From Bacteroidota bacterium (GTDB taxonomy: Bacteria > Bacteroidota > Bacteroidia > B-17B0 > Aurantibacillaceae): 64,000 nt of DNA. A program made the position numbers and the translations under genes. Positions 1-9,217 of this stretch are shown here, piece by piece; within the stretch, counting starts at the first letter, position 1, and each line of letters opens with the position of its first letter. The DNA lies in NCBI GenBank assembly GCA_020162035.1, contig JAIUNM010000013.1, positions 40,661 through 104,660 on the forward strand. Reading direction: 5' to 3'. The notes under the pieces were generated by a model that was not told the DNA's origin, searched no databases, and saw nothing but the letters and a program-made list of their open reading frames with translations.

Positions 1-61
1 TTACGTAAGTATTAAATCTACTAGTGGTACATTTACTAAAAAATTAACAATTAAAAATTAA
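1..61 (+). CDS. C-terminal end of a T9SS type A cargo protein (5' end outside window)
   Basis: Reading frame 2 is open from the window edge to the TAA at 59-61 and encodes about 19 residues ending GTFTKKLTIKN. The final basic Lys-Lys-Leu-x-Ile-Lys pattern is the usual last strand of the type A C-terminal sorting domain that directs proteins through the type IX secretion system to the cell surface. The next gene ends with the almost identical tail KKLIIK, so the two are probably neighbouring secreted proteins. Only the tail is visible, so the function of the protein body is unknown. Confidence 0.6.
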   Translation, partial: YVSIKSTSGTFTKKLTIKN

Positions 62-112
62 TATTTAAGGTGGTTGATAAAAAAATCAACCCCTTTTTAA
101 AACTCTAATTAC

Positions 113-859
113 ATGAAAAAAATTTTACTCGCTTTTTGTTGCAGTTTAAGTATATACTCATTTGCTCAAAACAGTTTGCATTTAGCAACATTAAACAATA
201 CAAAAACTTCAACTGTAACATCAATAGGTAATGGTGCTAACATAAATGAAATTACTACATCAGGAAATACAACAACCACAAAAATTAGAGTTTACAATAA
301 TAGCGCAAGTACTAATACTTATAACTTAGTAAGAATAGATGAGGTTTTAAACCCTAGCGCTTCAGCTTATTTTTGTATTGCTTCAAATTGTTATCCGCCT
401 TCAACTACTAGCCTTCCTAGTAATGATTTATTAATTATTTCTTCGGGTTCGTTTGATAACAACTTTACAATTGATATTGATGAGGCTCCAACTGTTGGGT
501 TAAGTAGAATTAGATACAAATTATATAACGTAAACAACGCAAATGATACTTTATCATTTAAGGTTAATTATAATGGTCCAACAGCTATTAAAAAACAATC
601 TGAAACAGTTAAAACAATTGAAGTATTCCCAAATCCTAGTAATTTTATTACTTACTTAAAAATTTCATCTGCAAATAATACAAAAGGAAGTATAAAATTA
701 ATTAATAGTTTAGGTTCTATTATCTATAACAAAGATTGTAATTTAAATACTGGAGAAAACACTGTTGAATTTTCGGTAGAATCTTTAAAAGCAGGCATGT
801 ACTTTATAGAAGTTTATGCAGATAATTCAAAAATTACCAAAAAACTAATTATAAAATAA
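113..859 (+). CDS. Secreted protein with T9SS type A sorting domain
   Basis: The 248-residue product begins with a clear signal peptide (KKILLAFCCSLSIYSFAQ, cleavage expected after the Ala). The body (about 20-155) is Ser/Thr/Asn-rich and beta-like with one Cys pair (CIASNC). From about residue 170 the sequence VFPNPSN starts a typical type A sorting domain, with SLKAGMYFIEVY and the terminal KKLIIK. Established knowledge: such proteins cross the inner membrane by Sec and the outer membrane by T9SS and are then anchored or released. The body matches no domain I recognise. A strong terminator follows 20 bases after the stop, so transcription ends here. Confidence 0.8.
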   Translation: MKKILLAFCCSLSIYSFAQNSLHLATLNNTKTSTVTSIGNGANINEITTSGNTTTTKIRVYNNSASTNTYNLVRIDEVLNPSASAYFCIASNCYPPSTTSLPSNDLLIISSGSFDNNFTIDIDEAPTVGLSRIRYKLYNVNNANDTLSFKVNYNGPTAIKKQSETVKTIEVFPNPSNFITYLKISSANNTKGSIKLINSLGSIIYNKDCNLNTGENTVEFSVESLKAGMYFIEVYADNSKITKKLIIK

Positions 860-879
860 TTAATAATTCAAATTTTCTT

Positions 880-910
880 AAAAGAGGAGTCATGTGGCTC
901 CTCTTTTTTT
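880..910 (+). terminator. Rho-independent terminator
   Basis: A perfect 10-bp stem (AAAAGAGGAG at 880-889 with CTCCTCTTTT at 898-907) closes an 8-base loop and runs into seven T residues (904-910). It lies just after the T9SS cargo gene and ahead of purL, separating the two transcription units. Confidence 0.9.
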
Positions 911-983
911 ATGTATAATTTGTTAAAAATAAAGTATAATTCTGCTCAAATTATTGGCTAACTTTAGTGTTTCTTATTTTATT

Positions 984-3209
984 ATGATTAATTATAACGA
1001 GCAACTAACAACTGTTGAAACTGCTAAAGATTTAGGTTTACTTCCAGAGGAATTTGAAAAAATAAAAAACACGTTAGGACGTGTGCCAAATTTTACTGAA
1101 CTTTCTATTTATTCGGTAATGTGGAGCGAACACTGTTCGTACAAAAATAGTATTACCTGGCTTAAAACTTTACCAAAAGATGGGCCACATATGCTGGCAA
1201 AAGCCGGAGAAGAAAATGCAGGCTTGGTTGATATAGGCGATGGTTTAGCTTGTGCATTTAAAATTGAAAGCCATAATCACCCAAGTGCTTTAGAGCCATA
1301 CCAAGGTGCTGCAACAGGAGTTGGCGGCATAAACAGAGATATTTTTACTATGGGGGCAAGACCAATTGCTCAATTAAATAGCTTACGTTTTGGAAATATT
1401 GATAGCGATAAAACAAAATGGTTAATAAAAGGTGTAACAAAAGGTATTGGCGATTACGGTAATGCGTTTGGAATACCAACTGTAGGCGGAGAAGTTTTTT
1501 TTGATGATAGTTTTAATGTTAACCCATTAGTAAACGCAATGAGTGTTGGCATTGTAAAAAAAGGCGAAACAGTAAGTGCAATTAGTTATGGCGAAGGCAA
1601 TCCTGTTTTTATTGTAGGCTCTGCAACTGGTAAAGATGGTTTAGGGGGAGCTGCTTTTGCAAGTAAAGATATAACTGAAGATAGTGCTAAAGATTTACCA
1701 GCTGTTCAAGTTGGTGATCCTTTTCAAGAAAAATTATTATTAGAAGCTACCCTTGAAATTATTAAAACTGGAGCTGTTGTTGGCATGCAAGATATGGGGG
1801 CAGCTGGTATTGCATGCAGCACAAGCGAAATGAGTGCAAAAGGCGAACATGGTATGGAAATTTGGTTAGATAAAGTTCCTGCTCGTCAACAGGGCATGCA
1901 CCCTTTTGAATTTTTATTAAGCGAAAGCCAAGAACGAATGTTAGTTGTTGTTCATAAAGGAAGAGAACAAGAAATTTTAAAAATATTTGATAAGTGGGAT
2001 TTGAATTGTGAACAAATTGGTGTTGTTACAAAAGGAGATAGATTAAAATATTTTTTCAATAACCAATTAGTTGCCGATGTTCCTGCAAAATCATTAGTAT
2101 TAGGAGGAGATGCTCCAATTTATAAAAGAGAATTTAAAGAACCTGCATATTACGCTGAATCAAAAAAATTTGAAATAAACTCAATTACAGAACCAAATGA
2201 TTTAAAATCTGTAATGACTCATCTTTCCTCACATCCTAACCTTGCCAGTAAACGTTGGATATATAACCAATACGATAGCATGGTAGGAACTATTAATATG
2301 AGCACCAACAATCCAAGTGATGCAGCTATTGTAAATATTAAAGGAAGTAAAAAAGCATTGGCAATGAGTGTTGATTGTAATAGTAGATACGTAAATGCTG
2401 ACCCCGAAATTGGTTGTGCTATAGCAGTTAGTGAAGCTGCGCGAAATATTGTTTGTAGTGGGGGAAATCCAAGTGCGGTAACTAATTGTTTAAATTTTGG
2501 AAACCCATATAACCCCGAAGTATATTGGCAATTTGTTGGTGCAATAAAAGGAATGGGTGCTGCATGTTTAAAATTTGAAACTCCAGTAACAGGAGGTAAT
2601 GTGAGTTTTTATAATCAAAGTTCTTACGAAGGACCTGTTTTTCCAACTCCTACAATTGGCATGATTGGAATTGTAGAAGATAAAAAACATCACACAACAT
2701 TAAATTTTAAAAACGATGGTGATTTAATTTATTTGTTAGGTAAACAAGTTAATGATATTGCAAGCAGTGAATATTTATATTCGTATTGTAAAATTAAAAA
2801 CACCCCTGCGCCTTATTTTAATTTAGACGAAGAATTTGCCTTACAAAATGTTATAAAAAATCTTATTAAAAAAGAAATAGTTACAAGTGCACATGATATA
2901 AGTGATGGTGGGTTATTTATAGCTTTATTAGAGTGTGGATTTTTAAAAAATTTAGGCTTTGAAATTACTTTATCTAACAACATAAGAAAAGATGCTGCAT
3001 TGTTTGGCGAAGCGCAAAGTAGAGCTGTATTAAGTATTAATCCTAAAAATCAATCTACATTTGAAGAAATTTTAAAATCGTCGAACGTACCGTTTGAATT
3101 AATTGGAAAAGTTAAAGGAAACACTGTTGTTATTGATAATCAAAATTATGGCTTAATTACCGAATTTAAAAACAATTACAACACAAGTATTGAAAGCAGA
3201 TTAAATTAA
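984..3209 (+). CDS. purL: Phosphoribosylformylglycinamidine synthase, small-type PurL subunit
   Basis: This is the synthetase subunit of FGAM synthase, which converts FGAR, ATP and glutamine-derived ammonia to FGAM in purine synthesis (cytoplasm). At 741 residues it is the short form, which needs separate PurS and PurQ subunits; neither is in the window. Visible family signatures include SVMWSEHCSYKNS near the N-terminus, KIESHNHPSA and GAATGVGGINRDIF in the first AIR-synthase-like half, and AHDISDGGL in the second half. The reading frame extends upstream to a TTG at 954, but the ATG at 984 begins MINYNEQLTTVETAKDLGL, the normal family start. The next gene follows after 4 bases, suggesting co-transcription with the YdcF-like and DUF2851 genes. 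Confidence 0.93.
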   Translation: MINYNEQLTTVETAKDLGLLPEEFEKIKNTLGRVPNFTELSIYSVMWSEHCSYKNSITWLKTLPKDGPHMLAKAGEENAGLVDIGDGLACAFKIESHNHPSALEPYQGAATGVGGINRDIFTMGARPIAQLNSLRFGNIDSDKTKWLIKGVTKGIGDYGNAFGIPTVGGEVFFDDSFNVNPLVNAMSVGIVKKGETVSAISYGEGNPVFIVGSATGKDGLGGAAFASKDITEDSAKDLPAVQVGDPFQEKLLLEATLEIIKTGAVVGMQDMGAAGIACSTSEMSAKGEHGMEIWLDKVPARQQGMHPFEFLLSESQERMLVVVHKGREQEILKIFDKWDLNCEQIGVVTKGDRLKYFFNNQLVADVPAKSLVLGGDAPIYKREFKEPAYYAESKKFEINSITEPNDLKSVMTHLSSHPNLASKRWIYNQYDSMVGTINMSTNNPSDAAIVNIKGSKKALAMSVDCNSRYVNADPEIGCAIAVSEAARNIVCSGGNPSAVTNCLNFGNPYNPEVYWQFVGAIKGMGAACLKFETPVTGGNVSFYNQSSYEGPVFPTPTIGMIGIVEDKKHHTTLNFKNDGDLIYLLGKQVNDIASSEYLYSYCKIKNTPAPYFNLDEEFALQNVIKNLIKKEIVTSAHDISDGGLFIALLECGFLKNLGFEITLSNNIRKDAALFGEAQSRAVLSINPKNQSTFEEILKSSNVPFELIGKVKGNTVVIDNQNYGLITEFKNNYNTSIESRLN

Positions 3210-3213
3210 AAAT

Positions 3214-3978
3214 ATGTTTTTTTATATATCTAAAATATTGGGATTTTTAATATCCCCAATGGTTTGGGTATTTGCACTTTTAATTTGGTCATTTATAACT
3301 AAAATAGAGAGTAAAGCAAAAAAACTAAGAATTGTAGCGCTTAGTTTACTTTATATTTGCTCAAACTCATTTTTTGTTGATGAACTTTTTAGGTGGTACG
3401 AACCTGCTCCGCCAGATTTTGATTATTCAAAAAAATATACTGGAGCGATTGTATTGGGTGGAATTGGGTCTATAGATATGCGCTTACAAAAAATAGATTT
3501 TAGACATTCTGTTGACCGCTTACTACAACCTTTACCGTTAGTTTATACAAAAAATGTTGAGAAAATTATTTTTACAGGTGGGAGTGGAAGCATTGAAAGT
3601 CCAGAAAAAAAAGAAGCATTATTTGTGAAAAAATATTTAAGAAGTATAAATTTTCCTGATAGTTCAATAATTATAGAATATAATAGTAAAAACACTTATG
3701 AAAATGCAATTTTTACAAAACGAATTATTGATAGTTTAAATAGTAACGGAAATTATTTACTTGTTACATCAGCTTACCACATGCCCAGAAGCCTTGCTGT
3801 ATTTAAAAAAGCCGGTTATAAAAACTTAACTCCATTTATTACTAATAAATTAAGTGGCCCTAGAAGATTTACTTTTGATCATTTATTAATTCCTAACAGT
3901 GAAGCTTTGTTTTCTCTTAATTATTTATTACATGAGTGGGTTGGATATTTTGTGTATAAATTAAAAGGTTATGCTTAA
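3214..3978 (+). CDS. YdcF/ElyC-family (DUF218) membrane protein
   Basis: The 254-residue product has two N-terminal hydrophobic segments (about 5-25 and 38-55) followed by a DUF218 domain (about 78-235). Recognisable family patterns are GAIVLGG, FTGGSGS, the NTYENA helix and LVTSAYHMPRS. Related proteins (ElyC, SanA, YdcF) are inner-membrane proteins linked to envelope integrity and peptidoglycan or lipid-carrier metabolism; the exact reaction is unknown. It starts 4 bases after purL and its end overlaps the DUF2851 gene by 8 bases, so it is in the middle of a compact operon. Confidence 0.85.
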   Translation: MFFYISKILGFLISPMVWVFALLIWSFITKIESKAKKLRIVALSLLYICSNSFFVDELFRWYEPAPPDFDYSKKYTGAIVLGGIGSIDMRLQKIDFRHSVDRLLQPLPLVYTKNVEKIIFTGGSGSIESPEKKEALFVKKYLRSINFPDSSIIIEYNSKNTYENAIFTKRIIDSLNSNGNYLLVTSAYHMPRSLAVFKKAGYKNLTPFITNKLSGPRRFTFDHLLIPNSEALFSLNYLLHEWVGYFVYKLKGYA

Positions 3979-5248
3979 AATAAACGAAGAATTGCTTCAA
4001 TTTATTTGGCAAAATAAAATAATTGGTAAAACTAAATTTTATAGCATTAATAATACAGAAATAGATGTTATAGATTTTGGTGCAAAAAACAACGATTCAG
4101 GTCCTGATTTTTTTAATGGAAAAATTAAATTAAACAATATTATTTTAGTTGGAAACATTGAAATACATGTAAAAACAAGCGATTGGAATAAACACAAACA
4201 TTATAATGATAGTGCATACAACAACATAATTTTACATGTTGTTTTTGAACATGATAAAAACATTCAACAAAACATTAATAATTCAGTAGAAGTAATAGAA
4301 TTAAAAAATATTATCTCAGAAGAACTTATAAATACATATCAAAATTTAATTAAAAGTAAAACCAAGCTTCCGTGTTCTAATTTTTTACCAGAAGTTAATT
4401 CAATAAAATTTTCGAATTGGTTGCAAAGGTTATGTGTAGAAAGGTTAGAAAACAAAACAATATATATAGAAAATTTATTTAAAGAATTTAAAGGCGATTA
4501 TCATCAAACATTATATACAATATTATTGCGCTCGTTTGGTTTTAAAACTAACGCCATGCCATTTGAATTATTGGCAAAACACTTACCACTTAATGTATTA
4601 TTAAAGCATAGCGATAATTTATTTCAATTAGAATGTTTATTACTTGGTTCAGCAGGTTTTTTAAATGAAACTTTTAAAAACAAATATGCATCACAATTAA
4701 GTAATGAATTTACTTTTTTACAAAATAAATATAATTTAATTTCTTTAAATAAAACTATTTTTAAGTTTTCTAAAATGAGGCCTGCAAACTTTCCTACAAT
4801 AAGATTAGCACAATTTGCTGCGTTATTTCACAAAAGCTTTTCTAAATTATGTTCGATAGAAAATTATATAAATATTAAAAACGAATTAAACTTTGAAACC
4901 TCAAAATATTGGCAACAACATTACAATTTAACTGATGAAGCTTCTCCTATAAAATTAAAATTCGGAAACGAATCTTTAAATAAATTAATTATAAATGCTT
5001 TTGTGCCTTATTTATTTTTTTATTCGAAAGCAACTAACAAACAGCATTTATGCGATAATGCGATTAAATTATTAGAAGATTGTGAATGGGAATCAAATCA
5101 AAAAACAAAGCATTTTTTAAGTCATAAAAACATTTTAAACTCTGCAGTAGAAAGTCAAGCATTAATACAATTGTTTGATAATTATTGCACAAAAAGAAAA
5201 TGTTTAAATTGTAGTGTAGGAACAGAAATATTAAAAGCCACAGTTTAA
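3971..5248 (+). CDS. DUF2851 family protein
   Basis: The 425-residue product has the conserved N-terminal pattern of DUF2851, a family of unknown function found mainly in Bacteroidota: NDSGPDFFNGKIK, then GNIEIHVKTSDW, HYNDSAYNNIILHVV at about 40-95. There is no signal peptide or membrane segment, so it should be cytoplasmic. The C-terminus has a CxxxxC-type cluster (CTKRKCLNC). The start overlaps the preceding gene by 8 bases. Only 11 bases separate its stop from the stop of the convergent aldehyde dehydrogenase gene. I can assign the family with confidence but no function. Confidence 0.85.
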   Translation: MLKINEELLQFIWQNKIIGKTKFYSINNTEIDVIDFGAKNNDSGPDFFNGKIKLNNIILVGNIEIHVKTSDWNKHKHYNDSAYNNIILHVVFEHDKNIQQNINNSVEVIELKNIISEELINTYQNLIKSKTKLPCSNFLPEVNSIKFSNWLQRLCVERLENKTIYIENLFKEFKGDYHQTLYTILLRSFGFKTNAMPFELLAKHLPLNVLLKHSDNLFQLECLLLGSAGFLNETFKNKYASQLSNEFTFLQNKYNLISLNKTIFKFSKMRPANFPTIRLAQFAALFHKSFSKLCSIENYINIKNELNFETSKYWQQHYNLTDEASPIKLKFGNESLNKLIINAFVPYLFFYSKATNKQHLCDNAIKLLEDCEWESNQKTKHFLSHKNILNSAVESQALIQLFDNYCTKRKCLNCSVGTEILKATV

Positions 5249-5259
5249 TATTTATTTTG

Positions 5260-6675
5260 TTAATAAACTAAAACTTTTGGTTCAAGCATATCTTGTATTG
5301 CGTATTTTATACCCTCGCGTCCTAACCCACTCTCTTTAATACCTCCGTATGGCATATTATCAAACCTTAATGTTGGTACATGATTATGAATAATTCCTCC
5401 AACTTCTACTAAATCAAAACATTTATTTAATTCAATTTTATTACTTGTAAATACACCGCATTGTAATCCAAATTTTGAGTCATTAACTTTAGTAATTGCA
5501 TTTTCTATTTTGCCAGAATATTTTTCAACACATATTATTGGAGCAAATACTTCTTCAGCATTTACCAACATTGTTTTATTAGTGTTAGTTAAAATTGTTG
5601 GCTCAAAATAATTTTCATTTCTTTTACCACCACAAATTAATTTTGCTCCTTGTTTAATGGCTTTATTAGTCCAATTTTCAGCACGAATAGTATTTTGTTC
5701 ATCAATCATAACACTTATTTGTGTTTTAATAGAAAGTGGATTGCCTGAAATTAGTTTTTCTGTTTTTTCTTTCATTAATTTCAAAAACAAATTATAATGT
5801 TTATTATGCACATAAAAACGTTGTGCATGAATGCAAATTTGACCACTATAAGCAAAAGCGCCCATTATGCATTTATCAATAATTAAATTGGGTTTACAAT
5901 TTTTACTAATAATAGTTGCCGCGTTGCCACCAAGTTCTAAAACAATTTTTTTCTTTCCACAATTATTTTTAATTGCCCAACCAACCTCTGGCGAACCTGT
6001 AAAGCTTATTAAATTAATTTTATCATTCGTAACTAAACAATTTCCAACTTCTCTATTCATAGGTAAAACATTAACCATACCTTTTGGTAGTTTGGTTTTA
6101 GCAATTATTTTAGCTAGGGCTAAAATTGATAAAGGTGTTGTGCTTGCGGGTTTTAAAATTATTGGGCATCCAGATGCAATAGCAGGTGCAATTTTATGAA
6201 CAGCTAAATTTAGTGGAAAATTAAATGGTGAAATTCCAGCAACTACTCCTATTGGAAAATATTTTACAGTTCCTTTTTTACCTTTGCCATTAGGTAAAAC
6301 ATCAAAGTTTAAACTTTCTTTGGGTAAATTATAAACCTCATCAGAAGCAATTTTAAATGTTACAATGCTTCTTTCAACTTCTGCTAAAGCGTACATTAAT
6401 GGTTTCGCGCTTTCTTTACTAATTAGTTCGGCAAAATAGTTTTTTTGTTGTTCGAGGGTTTTATAAATTAAAGTTAAGGCTGTATGTTTTTGTTTAGGAG
6501 TTAAATCCTTACATTTTGTTTTAATTTTATTTGTAAAAGTTATAGTTTTATTTAAAATTGATTTATCACACAAATAGGTTTTTGCGAAATGTTGATTGGT
6601 GTATTTTTCAGTAACAATTAAGCTATTATTTGTAGTAATAAATTTACCATTTACATAAGGTTTAAAAACTTTCAT
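5260..6675 (-). CDS. NAD(P)-dependent aldehyde dehydrogenase
   Basis: The 471-residue product is a full-length member of the aldehyde dehydrogenase superfamily, oxidising an aldehyde to the acid with NAD(P)+. Visible residues include the Rossmann strand LKPAS, the FTGSPEVG nucleotide-binding loop, the general-base glutamate in VLELGG and the catalytic cysteine in SGQICIHAQRF, plus the C-terminal GGIKESGLGREG. The closest subgroup by eye is the succinate-semialdehyde/lactaldehyde type, but the substrate cannot be fixed from sequence alone. It is transcribed away from the helicase gene and has no obvious operon partner. Confidence 0.88.
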   Translation of the reverse strand: MKVFKPYVNGKFITTNNSLIVTEKYTNQHFAKTYLCDKSILNKTITFTNKIKTKCKDLTPKQKHTALTLIYKTLEQQKNYFAELISKESAKPLMYALAEVERSIVTFKIASDEVYNLPKESLNFDVLPNGKGKKGTVKYFPIGVVAGISPFNFPLNLAVHKIAPAIASGCPIILKPASTTPLSILALAKIIAKTKLPKGMVNVLPMNREVGNCLVTNDKINLISFTGSPEVGWAIKNNCGKKKIVLELGGNAATIISKNCKPNLIIDKCIMGAFAYSGQICIHAQRFYVHNKHYNLFLKLMKEKTEKLISGNPLSIKTQISVMIDEQNTIRAENWTNKAIKQGAKLICGGKRNENYFEPTILTNTNKTMLVNAEEVFAPIICVEKYSGKIENAITKVNDSKFGLQCGVFTSNKIELNKCFDLVEVGGIIHNHVPTLRFDNMPYGGIKESGLGREGIKYAIQDMLEPKVLVY

Positions 6676-6716
6676 AATCTAATAACAAGTAAAAAAGATT
6701 TAAATTGTAAATTTAT

Positions 6717-6724
6717 TAAATTTG
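6717..6724 (+). promoter_or_regulatory. TAnnTTTG promoter element of the helicase gene
   Basis: TAAATTTG matches the Bacteroidota -7 consensus TAnnTTTG exactly. It ends only 6 bases before the ATG at 6731, so transcription would begin at or within a base or two of the start codon. No convincing TTTG -33 element lies 17-23 bases upstream, so the call rests on the -7 box alone. Confidence 0.45.
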
Positions 6725-6730
6725 TTTATA

Positions 6731-9217
6731 ATGCAACAATTAGAAATTAATGAAAAGTTTGAAGAGGTTCTTAACTTTATAAATAATACAAACGAAAATA
6801 TATTTTTAACTGGCAAAGCCGGAACTGGCAAAACTACTTTGCTAAAATATATCAAAACTAAAACACATAAGAGAATGGCAATAATTGCTCCAACTGGTGT
6901 AGCTGCAATTAATGCCGGAGGAAGCACAATACATTCATTTTTTCAATTTAATTTTGGTTCTTTTATTCCTGTTATTAATTCAAACAATGAAATTGATATT
7001 ACTAAATCTTTTAAAAATAGTTTTAATTATCGAAGGCAAAAATTAGCTATTTTAAAAAATTTAGAGTTATTAGTAATTGATGAAGTAAGTATGGTTCGTG
7101 CTGATATGATGGATCAAATAGATATTACTTTAAGAAATATTAGAAAAAACTTTAAGGATTCTTTTGGGGGAGTTCAAATTTTATTAATTGGCGATATGTT
7201 TCAATTACCTCCTGTTGTTAAAAATGATGAAATTGAATCGCTTAAAAAAATATACGATAGTTTTTATTTTTTTAACAGTAAAGTTATTCAATCTCATTTT
7301 CCTGTTTATATCGAATTAAATAAAATATACCGACAAAAAGAACAACAGTTTGTTGATGTTTTAAATGCTGTTAGAACTAATATGGTTAACGATGAAATTT
7401 TAAACGATTTAAATAAAAAATATGATACAAACATTTTAAAATCTGAATTTGAAAAATGTATTACCTTAACTACACACAACACAAAAGCTGACAAAATTAA
7501 TGAAGAAGCATTAAAAAATTTAAACACAAAAGAATTTGTATTTAAAGCAAAAATAAAAGGTTTATTTAACGAAAATGCATACCCAGTTGATGAAACATTA
7601 AAATTAAAAGTAGGTACAAAGGTTATGTTTTCAAAAAACAACTCCGAAAAAAATTATTATAATGGTAAAATTGGTTATGTTACAAGTTTTAAAGATGATT
7701 TTGTGTTTGTAAAGTGTGAAGAGGATTACAGCGAAATTAAAGTGGAAACTGAAGTTTGGAATAATGTAACTTATGAATTAAACGAACAAACAAAAGCAGT
7801 TGAAGAAAAAGTTTTAGGTTCATTTACGCAATTACCTTTAAGATTAGCGTGGGCTGTAACCATACACAAAAGCCAAGGATTAAGTTTTGATAAGGTGATA
7901 ATTGATGCCGCTGAAGCATTTACAGCCGGACAAGTATATGTAGCTTTAAGTAGATGCAGGAGTTTAGATGGTTTAAAATTAAGTTCTAAAATTAGAAGAG
8001 AAGTTTTATTTAATGATGAAAAAATACTTAATTTTTCGAAGAAAAAATTAGATGATAAAAATATTATTGATTTGTATAAAGTTTCAGAAAAAAAATACTT
8101 TGAACATTTACTTTTACAACTATTTAATTTTACAGATATTAAAAATTCATTTACAGAATTAAAGAGTATAATTTATTTTCACAAAAAACAATTAAATGCA
8201 GAACATGAAAATTGGTTATCTAACTTTAATGAGATTTTTAATAAAGAGATGGAGGTTGCTGCTAGGTTTAGTTTGCAGTTACAAAATTTAATTTTGCAAA
8301 CAAATCAAATTAACCATGAAACATTAACAGAACGTTTATTTAAATCAGTAAATTATTTTGATGTTTGTTTAATGGATTTATTAAAACAATTAAAAGAAAA
8401 TACAATTAATACGGAGAGTACCGAAACAGCCGAAGAAATTAACGAACTTTTAAATGAATTATTTGAGTTGATTTTTGAAAAAAGAACTTACATTAATACC
8501 CTATCTCAGGGCTTTAACCATTCTAAATTAATTAATGCTAAATTAAATATTAAATTTCCTGATGAACATATAAATATTTATGTAGCTAAAAAGAAAGTAA
8601 AAGCAAATGAAAACTCTAAAAACAATTCGCTTAATCAAAAATTAACTGATTTAAGAAATAAACTTTGTAACGAACTAAATTTGCCTGTTTTTAGAGTTGC
8701 AAATTCAAAAACGTTAAAAGAATTAAGTGAACGTATGCCAAGTAATGAATCGGAATTAATAGAAATTAGTGGTTTTGGTAAAGCAAAAATTAACTTATTT
8801 GGGCAACGTTTTTTAGATATTATTAATAAATATAAAGAAGAGAATGATATTTCATCAGAATTTAATTTTTCTCATATTGAACCTGATAAAAAAAATAAAA
8901 AACCTAAAAACACAAAATCAAAGGGTGCAACTTATGAAACAACTTTAAAATTAATTGAAAGTGGAATGGGTATAGAAGAAATTAGTTTAGTTCGAAAATT
9001 AAGTATAACTACAATTGAAGGGCATGTTGCAGAACTTATAAGAGAAAAATTATTAGATATTAATCAATTTGTAAAAGCTGAAAGAATACAAATTATAGAA
9101 AAAATTATAAATGAAAATTCAGAATTAAAAACACTTAATTCAATAAAAGATAAATTACCTGATGATTTTACATTTAGCGAAATAAAAATGGCATTAAGTG
9201 CTTTACAAAGTAATTAA
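6731..9217 (+). CDS. Pif1-type helicase with HRDC domain and RecQ-like C-terminal HTH
   Basis: The 828-residue product is a superfamily 1B DNA helicase. The AAA/Pif1 core (about 1-430) has Walker A GKAGTGKTT (28-36), Walker B LLVIDEVSMV (near 120), GDMFQLPPV and the late motif TIHKSQGLSFDKVIID. A helical linker is followed by an HRDC domain (about 635-715, with LKELSERMPSNESELIEISG) and then a C-terminal helix-turn-helix of the kind found at the end of RecQ-like helicases (about 735-825, GMGIEEISLVRKLSITTIEG). The HRDC and HTH suggest structured-DNA binding. The annotated start is ATG 6731; an in-frame TTG at 6722 overlaps the promoter box. Its last 15 bases overlap the convergent pgeF gene. 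Confidence 0.88.
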   Translation: MQQLEINEKFEEVLNFINNTNENIFLTGKAGTGKTTLLKYIKTKTHKRMAIIAPTGVAAINAGGSTIHSFFQFNFGSFIPVINSNNEIDITKSFKNSFNYRRQKLAILKNLELLVIDEVSMVRADMMDQIDITLRNIRKNFKDSFGGVQILLIGDMFQLPPVVKNDEIESLKKIYDSFYFFNSKVIQSHFPVYIELNKIYRQKEQQFVDVLNAVRTNMVNDEILNDLNKKYDTNILKSEFEKCITLTTHNTKADKINEEALKNLNTKEFVFKAKIKGLFNENAYPVDETLKLKVGTKVMFSKNNSEKNYYNGKIGYVTSFKDDFVFVKCEEDYSEIKVETEVWNNVTYELNEQTKAVEEKVLGSFTQLPLRLAWAVTIHKSQGLSFDKVIIDAAEAFTAGQVYVALSRCRSLDGLKLSSKIRREVLFNDEKILNFSKKKLDDKNIIDLYKVSEKKYFEHLLLQLFNFTDIKNSFTELKSIIYFHKKQLNAEHENWLSNFNEIFNKEMEVAARFSLQLQNLILQTNQINHETLTERLFKSVNYFDVCLMDLLKQLKENTINTESTETAEEINELLNELFELIFEKRTYINTLSQGFNHSKLINAKLNIKFPDEHINIYVAKKKVKANENSKNNSLNQKLTDLRNKLCNELNLPVFRVANSKTLKELSERMPSNESELIEISGFGKAKINLFGQRFLDIINKYKEENDISSEFNFSHIEPDKKNKKPKNTKSKGATYETTLKLIESGMGIEEISLVRKLSITTIEGHVAELIREKLLDINQFVKAERIQIIEKIINENSELKTLNSIKDKLPDDFTFSEIKMALSALQSN

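Noticed and set aside
954..983. Extended purL start at TTG 954
   Set aside because: The extra ten residues are hydrophobic and not family-like; ATG 984 begins the conserved N-terminus and the TAACTTTA box overlaps the extension.
5867..6199. Plus-strand open frame of 110 codons
   Set aside because: It is antisense to the aldehyde dehydrogenase coding region, has no family match and no start signals, so it is a shadow frame.
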